Assembly: GCA_964247055.1 (NCBI GenBank)
Contig: OZ176054.1
Location: 3,410,001-3,474,000, forward strand
Direction of reading: 5' to 3'
DNA length: 64,000 nucleotides
DNA from: Paragordius varius
Taxonomy: Eukaryota > Nematomorpha
In this document: positions 34,983-46,400 of the stretch, piece after piece
Layout of the letters: every line of letters begins with the position of its first letter
Position numbering within the stretch: the stretch's first letter is position 1
Position numbers and translations under genes: made by a program
Notes under the pieces: generated by a model
Databases searched by the model: none
The model's input: only the letters and a program-made list of their open reading frames with translations
What the model was told of the DNA's origin: nothing

Positions 34983-36936
34983 GTTTAAACATGGGCTATT
35001 TTTTGGTACCATCAATAAAAATCTTGATTCAGGCATTTTTGAAGCCAAAAAAGTAATAAAACAAATAATCATGCCAATAAAAAAATTTATTGTTATATGA
35101 TTCCGTTTACCCAAAAATTCGAAATTTTAAAAAATATTTTAATTGTTCGAGTATGTTTAAGTGTTCAAAACAATATCTGTAAATAATATATCGTAAAATT
35201 CAAAGTTATTTATATTTTAAATTGCTTTGAGAAATAACTCCCTGAAAAAGGTATAAGAATAAAAAAGGCGTGATTGTAGGTTCATAGGATGCTAGCCACC
35301 AGTAGAACTCGACCGATCTCAATATATATTCATATAATTAGATAATTAAACCTATTAATTTTGAACTCAATTCCTAGATAAAGAAAAAATCACTCTCATA
35401 TACAAATTAATATATAATAGTTACCATTGTTTCGATGATTTATAATTGTAGAAACATGTATTTTTTCGGTTAACGTATTTTGACATGAATATGTTATAAA
35501 ATCAATACAATGACCATTCATTTTGTACTTGTTCGTTAATGTAAACAGAATTCGTGCCAATTTTCTGTCTCACGCATTTATTTATCTCTTAACTGTAACA
35601 ATAACTGGTTATAACTGGAACATATCTTAGGCCAGTAGTAACATTGACTTTGAAAAAGTATATTTACGTTTTTCTTTTGCGACAACCATACTGTTTAATA
35701 TTAATATCTTTTAAAATATGTTGGGGCGCATATAAATTATATTCCATAAAAAGTATGATATACAAACATTCATATATCCAAAAATTTAAATAATATTGAT
35801 TGAAATATTTTGCTAAAATAAATAATTATTCACTAACTTTAGGTGCTTAGATAGATATACAAATATTATTTTTGTTTTATTTTAATAATTAACTACCTTA
35901 ATTTCAATTTTATCGTATTAAATTGGGAATCACTTTAATAACATGCATAACCAAAAAATTTTTAGAAATTATATTTTTATTGATTTTAGCATGTTTATGT
36001 TATGTGTATATTTCCATACATCTTTTTAATTTTGTTATTGGTCAACTTAAGGCAAATCTACGCAACAACACGAATGAAAAAAACATACCTTAAATATTTT
36101 TTTTCAAAAATAGTGTATATTTGTTTTTTTGGGATAAAATTGCTACTCTTGCATTATTTAACTTAATGTGGTAACAGGTTCATCCTCTCACACATAATTA
36201 TTTTAACAGGAATCCTTGATTTATTATATTTGTATACGAAAAAAGTTATTTGATTCGATAATTTTTATTCCTGATTGGATGCCTACAAAGTGATATATTC
36301 TATTTTAATTAAATAACTATTTTAATCTAGTCATACCTAAGTTAAACAATATATATATATATATATATTTTAATATATATCCATATTTAACTATTTTTAT
36401 AAATTAATTTATAAATAACATAATATCTGATTAAATTTTTAGTTTTCTTAATAAATATCTTTAAAAAGGTTAGTTAATTAATGCTTTTTACTGAATCGTG
36501 TTTTCGCTAAATAGTTTCAATTATCTTCCTTAATTCCAAACTATCATATAATCATTTTCCTTATATGAATCTTTGTAATTTTAATTCATTACTTGTTGAT
36601 ATTTAGAAAATAATTGAAGATGATAAATAAACACATTATCATGTTTTTTGCGTAGCCTTACAACAAATTGGGTTCATTGTACTATTTTTTATTCGTATGA
36701 AAATGTTAGTTAATGTTATGAATATTTAATTAAGTTGCACTTGATCAGATGACAATGATTTGGTTTTATAAAAATCAAAAATGTGCTAAGTATTATTTAA
36801 GAAACTGTTGAAAAATATAAAATGATTTTATATTTTAAACTAAATGGATAATATTTAGGGTCTTTTATAATTATCCTGTATTTTATTATTTGTTCATTAA
36901 AACGCTCCTTATTTCAATTATTTTCTCTTTCAAATA
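34983..36936. other. Intergenic A+T-rich stretch
   Basis: No supported exon. A (TA)n run lies near 36349-36369. Confidence 0.4.
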
Positions 36937-37053
36937 CAGTAGAGGATGGTGAAATACAAAGTTTTGTCCTAATTAATAAACATAATGGATCTTAAAATAT
37001 ATGAAAAAAATGTATTATTTCAACCAATTTTTGTTTTTTACCATACGCTACTG
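36937..37053. mobile_element. TA-flanked MITE, 117 bp, first of a pair (family M1)
   Basis: Ends CAGTAGAGGATGGT and ACCATACGCTACTG are imperfect inverted repeats flanked by TA, as for Tc1/mariner. The sister copy is at 37344-37461. Confidence 0.7.
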
Positions 37054-37343
37054 TAATAAACGATTACATTAGCTGTAAAACACAATAAATAATTTAAAAA
37101 AATTTAAAATCTAGGGGGTGAAATTGTAAATATAATCAAATTATTTTATGGAAAACAGTATAAAAATATTTTATGATAATGAATGTATTGTTGAAATGAC
37201 ACAACATTTTAGTACAATGCACTTTACATAAAAGATAGGAGCTCAACAAAACATATCATGAATAAAAATATTTTTGACAGGCTCAATTAATAATAAATAC
37301 CCAGTGCGTCGTTGTACCCCCAAGAACCCAATAACAAAAAATA

Positions 37344-37461
37344 CACTAGCGTATGGCATTAAAAGTTTGTCCCTAATTAAATAAACAAAATTAAAACTTA
37401 AACATCAGAAAAAACTGTTTAATTACAACCAATTTTTGTTGTTTCGTACCATACGCTTCTG
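37344..37461. mobile_element. TA-flanked MITE, 118 bp, second of a pair (family M1)
   Basis: Ends CACTAGCGTATGG and CCATACGCTTCTG, flanked by TA. It shares the internal order of blocks with the copy at 36937 (AAGTTT-GTCCTAATTA, then CAACCAATTTTTGTT) in the same orientation. Confidence 0.7.
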
Positions 37462-38414
37462 TATAATATATTGAACTATTGATATAGCCATATTAATTGG
37501 TATATGGCACTTTATGTACACTAGAGAGTAAAAAATGTTATTTTAATTTAATCAATCGAAATACATTTATTTATTTAGGAAAGGCTCTCTACTGAAAAAA
37601 TATATTTATAGAATTAAAAAAAATATTATTTATTTTAAATTTTGCTTCTATTTTTTCATTATCTATTTATTTTCTTTGCCACAGGTAAATTAATAATAAA
37701 ATAATACAATTTTTATTATACTGAAATGGCCAACTAACATTATAAAATTCATGCTCTATTTTATAAATGATAAGGTTAACAATTGTTTGATTATGGTTAT
37801 CGTCACTATAAAATGAATTAAATCGAAACACCGCCATATTTTTAAAAACCTAAAAATATCATATTTTTTAATAAAAATTATTTTATAGTATTAGAACGTC
37901 GTAGCTTTCCACATAATTCCCTTATACAGAGTGCTATTATTTAGCAATCTCAATATTTTTAATTGGCTAAAATAGGTTTAATTTACATGATGCTGGTATT
38001 CATCGAAATTTTCATTTTTAGTTACATTAAAATATGGCATACTGTATTGCTATGATATTTTATAGTGAACAGACACCAAAATAAGCCCATGCATATCAAT
38101 AAGTTTTAGTCTCATTAAAAAGTTGAGCATTAGTACCATAAATGAGGGAGAGGTCATTATTAAAGCGATGGGGAAATTAGTTTAATAGAAGCTTTGCAAA
38201 ATATATTTTTACACATTTTTTGCCGTTGAAGGCACGGCCTAATATCTCTTAACTAGCGATGCTAATTCAAAATGAAACATTACCGTATCAGACACATTAA
38301 CGGATTAATTTTTTTTGTTTTAAACTGGATTATTACCATTAAAATCAATATGATTCATTCTTTATGATTATAATACAGTATTATAATCATGTACTATTAT
38401 TGTTGCACGTATAG
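37462..38414. other. Stretch upstream of the first recognised NF-kappaB exon
   Basis: Either the NF-kappaB promoter or an intron following an unseen first exon. Nothing recognisable. Confidence 0.35.
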
Positions 38415-41400
38415 AATGAGAGCTTCATTTCAACATCCTTACATAAGGATTTTGGAACAGCCTTTGGAACGCGGGTTTCGATTTCGATACAAAAGTGAAG
38501 CGGGAGCCCATGGCGGTCTGCCTGCCGAATCTAGTCAACGCAACAATAAACGGTATCCTACTATCAGGGTATAAACTTTATTTCAACACCAATTTTTATT
38601 TTAATTAACCATTAGATCAAATTTAATCTTGACCATTTCGACTTCACCCTTTTTCTTTATTCCTTTTATAATTTTAGGTACGTAAATATATTTTTTATTG
38701 TATTTTTAATATACCTCTGTCAGCAACTAAACTTATAATTTATAAAATTTTTCATTAAAACTATACACTGGTTTTCTGAAACATAAAAGTATGTTTGGTG
38801 CGCTAATAATCCCAAACATTACAAGAGAAACCCGAAAAGCCATTTTTTAACGGGTAAAATAACTGGAATTTTGTTTGAATTTTTATTAATGTTAAGATTC
38901 AACTTTTATTTAAAGTTAAATGCAATACATCCAATAATATTCAACACTTTATCAGTAACATCTTTCCAACCAAAAACATTTTAATTAATTGCTTTATTCC
39001 AAATATAAAATTAACATTTTAAACGAATAAGCTTGTCATAATTTTGAATTTAATTCTTTTTCTTATATTTTCATTTAATCAAAATATTAAACTTAGTTTG
39101 CTTTAGGTATCTAATTTAATTTAAAACCAATTTTGAAAGGAATCAATATATTTTTTTAATAAATTAAATGAGATAAATTACAAGATTCAATTATATAAAC
39201 GCTCATTTAATATTAAAAATCCTTGAAAATTATGGAATAAAAATATTAAATTAAATCAAAAGTAGAGAATGTTGAGTTTGATTGAAAAATGTTGATTGGA
39301 AAATGTTAAGTTTTTTAAGTGTTGAGTTTGAAAAAAGGGATTACTTATAGATATCTCATTCATATTTTAGGATTAATTACAATTTAATAAAATCTTTGGC
39401 TTTTCGATTGATTTTTAGGGGTAAAGACCTTATATATGATCAAAACAAATTGACGCAATTTGCCTTAATAGAATTTATTTTATAAGATAAAAATTTAAAA
39501 GGTAAGGAACTTTTCCCCCAAGACAAATATTAATCATTTATTCATTAATATTATTTATGAATATAAAATTACTCAATTAAAAAATATTTTGAAAATTTTT
39601 CTACACACCTAGGGTTTCTGACGCAAATCAAATTAAGATAATTATTCCCATAAGTCATTTTTTCGTATAATGCGATTACGCATTTTCTGTTGTTAATATA
39701 CACATGAAATGTCAAATTTGCGTTTAAATTTTTCAAATTCATAATAATTTAGGTTTTAAAGATATTTTTTGGTTACCCTATTTATGTTAAAGAATTTAAA
39801 GATTTTCTTAATTATGGTATCTGGAAAATGGCGTTTAACAAATATTTTCTTTGCCTTGCCACAATTAAAACCCAATATTAATTATTTCTGATTGTAATTA
39901 TAACGAGTTGGTGGGTAAGATTCAGGTAAAAAGTATAAAATATAATAACTGTTTATAATTGTTATATATCGATAAAAATTATTTTTTTAACATGCTCAAT
40001 ATAATTTAAAGGCCAAACTCCTTGTGTCATATCTAGGGTTGTGCATTTGACTGCTTTTTCAAAAAAGTCCGGTCAGACCCAGTCAGACCATGGTCATGAC
40101 CACTTTTTATATAAGTAAATATCATGCGATATTGTGATTTGATGTTTGAACGACACTTGCGTTTCACTAATGTCATGTTTTTTTAAAAAGTTTGTATTAT
40201 ACATTTTTTTATATTTATTATTTAAAAATATTTTCAATCAAATTATCAATAAATTGTTTAATAAATTTAACCATATGTTTGTGGCCTTCTGAATCAAATA
40301 CATAGCTATTACTGGATATTTCATATAAAATTTTACTAATTTTACACTTGCTTTTATCACTTAAATATCCAATATTAAAATGTTTTTTTTCATTTTATTG
40401 GTTCACATAAATTGAATAATTGCATATTTTGCAAAGTGGTGTATTGTTTTTCGAAATAACTGGATATGCTTAAATGCTAATGTTATGGATGCATGTTTAA
40501 CAATTTTATTTTGTTAAATAAGCATAAAATATTTAAAATATTTTTAAAAATATATATAAAAAAACCAATATCTTACTATCTCTCTTACAAAAAAATTTAC
40601 CATCAATTTTTCAAACAATAGCTGTTTTTTTAAATGACCATGGTCAAAAAATAATCAGCACAACCCTAGTCATATCCGAAACGGGACAAAACTGTTTTGA
40701 TATTATAAACCTCATTTATACATATATTGATAAGGATATTTTCTGTATTGCATACGTTATATTCGGTATTAGAATTATTTAAAAAAAATAAATATGTGGA
40801 TATTTTTTGATGTTGTGTAATTCTAGGACTATAAGAGTTCTTTAACTAGCCTGTTTGAATTTCGTTATTATAATGGATATGTAGATATTTAAACTCTAAT
40901 ATGTCATATTTAAAGAGAAAGATTTAAGGTTAAATGCATATAATAAAGTTTTATTTTTATTAACATTCTTCGCCTTCTCTATTACTTTTATCACTGTGAG
41001 CCAAATTCTTTGCTGATTGAATTTGCTTGTTGATCGGTCCTGATAAAGACTTTTTACTGAGATAGATATAAAAGACATTGTTAAACATTTTTAACGGATA
41101 TTTTATATTTACGTTCACATAGATTGAGAATTATATTGGGCCTGCTCGAGTGGAGGTTAGCCTTATGACAAATGAACCAGAACCCCGATTACACGTTCAC
41201 AAATTAGTCGGAAAAAATTGTGATGATGGTATATGCCATGCCACTGTCTTGCCTGAAAATGAGATGTCCATATGGTTTGTCCACAATAAGAATTTTTATA
41301 CAAAAAAATTTAAAGTAGCGTTTCAATTGACTCAATATTATTTAGGTTGTGACCATAAAAATTGGACTCTGCCTTATGATTTTGATATAAAAACACTTTA

Positions 41401-43440
41401 AATTATTCGATGATGCCGATCGTTCGCCTCAATATTCTAATTTGATGTTTGGTTTGCATTTTAAAATAATTTATATTTAACATTAGTTTGGAGACGAACG
41501 AATAAATTTGAGGTGATAGCAATGTTCAGCATTATCGACTTATTAAAAAACTGTTTTTATAACAAACCAGCCTTTAAATACCGTCATCATACCTCAAAAT
41601 GGTATAAATTGCACTTCAAAATTTTTTTTCTAATAATTAAATTTGAAAAAAAATATGCATTTTTCTAAAAATTATTTTTGACAGATATCAATATTTGGGA
41701 TATATTTCAACATTTTAACGTTTAATCACGGCATTTTTGCCTTTATATTAATAGAACTAGATTTCAAAATAGACTCGGGACTTTTGAAGCCCACTCTACG
41801 ATTCAAATTTTTTATGATTATTGTTTTGCCTGTTATATGTAATTTTTTTGGAATGAAGCAATTAGCTTTTACCAAAGAAAATTTATGCAAAATATGCGCA
41901 ATTTTTTTATTTTCTGATATGAAGCACTTACCACAAAAGTGTAAATATCTTTCTTAAATCACTCGTAAGGGTCAAAACCAAGAGCACCATGATTTCTGAT
42001 ACGTTTCCTATCAGAATATTTATACATAAGGATATTATTTCGATTTCAGACTCGATTTAAATAATGGTTCATATAGATTTTTATTAATTTTGGTTATTAG
42101 AATAATTAATTTAATCAGGTCACCGTTTTAAGCGGGTAATTTTAGCCACAATCATAAATAAATCAATACAATAAAATAGATTTTGACGTTATATAAAATA
42201 AATTTGATCGATCTATTAATTACATCATATATATACACTGTGTGCAAAAGTTTTAACAAAATTTTTATTATGAGATAGCTTATGACCAGCATTTTCATTT
42301 GCCGCAAAAAGTTTTATTTGTTTACATCCTAGTTTAATATTGAGAGATAATCAAAATCGGGCAAAAAGGGAACATTAAGGAGAATTCAAAAATAATGATA
42401 AAATTTGAAATAATAGGGTTTATCGTTTTAGAAGATTTCAATATAATAGCCTAAAATCATAGAGTTAGGGTTTCTATAAAATTTCAGCTCAAAAGATGGC
42501 GTTTTTCTTTTATCCCACTCAAAAGACAAAAAAAATTTAATTAACTATATTGAAATAATTTTTCCAATTATTTACTACCTAAACTCACTATTAAAATCTT
42601 AACATTCATATTTTATTAAGTAAAAAAAACTTCTATATCAAAATAAAACCAAACATATTGTTTTTTATTTTTGCATTTTTTTGTCATCTCGTTTATGAGT
42701 GTTTAAAAAATTTATACTCTTTTATTTTGGCTTACCTGAGTAGGAATTATTAAGTATATAATTTATGCAAAAAAAATTAAAAGTAGTGGAATATCAACCA
42801 ACAATCCTTACAAATTCCTGTAACAAGTCTGTTTTATGACAAACTAATATTTGTATTGGGATCGGATTGTTGGTTAATATTCCACTAATTTTAAATGCTA
42901 TTTTGCATGTATAATTTATAATTCGCACTCATGTAAGTAAAAATTTTTTATACACTCACAAACCAGATGACAAAAAAATGTAAAAATAAAAAACAATATT
43001 TTTTGGTTTTATTTTGATATATAAGTTTTTTTACTGAATAAAATGTGTATGTTAAGATTTAGTGAGTTTAGCTGGTAAATAATAAAAAAAATTATTTTAA
43101 TATAGTTTTATAAAATAAAATTTGTCTTGTGAGCGTGCTAAAAGAAAACGCTATCTTTTGAGCTGAAATTTTATGTAAACCCTAACTATATGATTTTAGA
43201 CTTTTAATATATTGAAATTATCTTCTAAAATGATAATAAACGATAATATTTCAGATTTTATCATTATTTTTTGAATTATTCTTAATTATCCTTATTTTTC
43301 ACTTTTTGCCCGATTTCGATTTTCTCTCAATATTTCAAAAACTAGGTTGTCAACAAATAAAAAATTTTGCGGCAAATGAATACGCTGGTCATAAGCTATC
43401 TCATGAAAAAAATTTTTTGTTAAAAATTTTTTTGCACAAA

Positions 43441-43476
<36 letters not shown>

Positions 43477-46400
43477 CAATTGGATATTTCTTGATAATTG
43501 TAATTATAAAATGGACTACTTTTATTTATTACAGTTTTCAAAACTTGGGAATACTGCACGTGCCCAAAAAGGAAGTCTTGCAAATATTGTCTGAAAGATT
43601 GGAAGAGGAATACAAAATACAGAAAATGATGAAGGGTGAGCCCGTTCATGGCGCTGATTTAACAGGTAAAACCTTTTTTTAAAAAAATGGAACTTAAACT
43701 TACCAGATTTTTCTTGTAAAATATAGAAAATTGGTATATATATATATATATATATAATAGCAGTGCTTTAGGTGTTATATTTTGTTATTTGCATCAAAGA
43801 TTTGGAGAAACAAATGATTCGCCAAAATGCCGAAGAAAACGCCAAAACCATGGAACTAAATGTTATCCGATTATGTTTTCAGGCCTTTATTCTGGATTCT
43901 TCTGGAAATGAAATACCAATCCCACCCGTGCTGTCTAACCCCGTTTACGATAGCAGTATTCTATTATTTTATATATTTTGGAAATCTTTAAGCCGAATTT
44001 AAACTAGTGAAAAATTATATTTTTTTAGAATCTCCAAACACAGCAGCACTTAAGATATGTCGTATAGATAAACAAGTTGGCTTTTGCACCGGAAATGAGG
44101 AAATATTTTTGCTATGCGAGCGTGTGCAAAAAGGTTTTATCTATATATTTGAAATTTATCAAAAATATGAAATCAAAAATTAAATTCCAAAATAATTAGA
44201 TGATATTTGTGTTCGTTTCTTCGAACTTGATGACCATGGGAAAGAAATATGGCATGATTATGGAAAATTTAGTATCCATGACGTGCATAAACAGGTAATT
44301 GCAACAGTTTCATGTATAAATATAACATTATTGATTTTATTCTTTAAAATGTAATGATCTCATTAGTATGCCATAGTTTTTCGAACACCACAATACAGAA
44401 TAGTGCCGTTGGCAAAACCTGCCCGGGTTTTCATTCAGCTTCAGAAAAAGAAAGATGGATTAACCAGTGAACCCAAGCCCTTTACCTTTAAACCACATCC
44501 GATTGGTTAGATTAAGTTTTATGACTATTTTTTGATAACATTTCAATATTTTTTTTTCTGCAGGAGAAGATCAAAATGCTGCACGGAAGCGGACTAAATA
44601 TATGTTATCAGTAGCAGACCTCGAAATATTAAATGACGCATTATGTATGATGGAAAACTACACAGGGGATCAAGTGGCCAAGCCTTTAAACAACCCAGTT
44701 GATACTTTGTTGGGAAGGGAAATTGATGAACAATTTTCATCAGTGAACGTGAAAAAGATGCAAGTATCAGAAGGTATGGAATATACCACATTACATTTTA
44801 TATATTTTCTAATATTGTAATAATATTAATAACTGTTTTATAGTATCTTCTAGCCATGAAAAAACTATGTCTCAAGAAAACAAATATGAAGGAGAAATGT
44901 TGACCACAATACAAAGTAACTTGAAACCGACTATACCCGTATATTCTTACGCAGGAACGAAAACCTACGAGAACATGACCCAAACACATCAATATATATT
45001 GCCTAAATCAATTATGAATCGAAGTGACATGAATAATACACCCATGAATGGTGGAACTAATTATATGCCTAGTAATACAAATATTTTTCATCCATTTAAT
45101 CACGAAATATACAACCAACAGTATTTTTGCAACACCACATCATACGTCGCTACTAACCCATTGAATTATCAAACAGGACCAAACATTAACACTTTCAGTC
45201 GCTCAAATAATAATACCTCAAACTTTCTGGGCCCATCCAATCCACCTTTTAATATGGGAACTGTAATCAACCCAAGCGCTCAGGATGGGAGGGAAAGTAT
45301 GTTTAATGGATCCATTGAATCAGAATGCGGATCTAATTATCAAGAGAGTGGAGGAAGTAGCAGTTATAGGGAATCATCCTTAATAAATTTTAACGAAAAC
45401 AAAATTACGGGTATTAGCAAAAATTTGATGTCAAACCCCCAAAACGCATCAACACTTCACCACGCTAATCAGTATGAAAATCACCGCATAAGTAATCTAT
45501 CAACTTTTGGAAAATATAATTCTTCTACCAATTGTAGTGATTCGCTATCATCGTCAAATAGTCCCTTATCACAAGGATCCAATTCGTCAGCCGGTGTTTC
45601 AAACTATCCATCACATCACAATGACAAAGGTGCAAATATTCAATTATCTGAATCCTATAATGACAATAAACAAAATGATACCAACCGAATTAATAGTAAT
45701 TGTTATGGATACAACTTCCGTTTAGAAGAAGAACGATCTCCAATAAAAAATTACCTTACAAATGTGGACATGCAATCAAAAGCACTCAATTTGCATGTCG
45801 ATAAAATGTCGGGAAAATCGTCTGCTTATATAACAGACCAAAAAATGTACAATATTAATTCTATCAAAACAACACAACCAGTTTACTTCTACCCGCCTAC
45901 GAATCATAATGAATTGAGCCATGAAAGTATAATTGTCATATAATAGTTTTAGAATTTTTAAACAGCTAATCAAAATGGAATTTTATTGAAATAACCAGTC
46001 TTCCAAACAATTTAATAAAATTTAGCCATCCAAAGTTAAAATTTAAAAAATATAGGGTAGGGTATAATAAAATAAATCAATAAAAAATGAAACTTATATA
46101 GGAAGACATATTGGGTACACCAACTTTAATATATTAGGAATCTTTAGCGTACAGAATTTTATATGTGTAAACAAGGGTGATTAATTCGATACATCTACAT
46201 GGACTTTATGTCTAAACAATTTTAATTAAATTATAGTAATAGATTGCTTCATATCATCGGGCATTTTCTAAAATGGTTCGTTTCTATACGATGATAACTT
46301 TTATTTCGGTTAGAGCTTTGTAACCTATTTTCCCATCAATATTACAATCTTATATGCTTTACACCGATGGGTAGGTATAGTCAGCAACAAACGTGTAGGT

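Noticed and set aside
41275-41401. Continuation of the NF-kappaB exon in the open frame [12 protein letters not shown]
   Set aside because: Rel domain homology resumes precisely at 43535 (FQNLGILHV) and the donor at 41275 restores phase; the extension has no Rel similarity.
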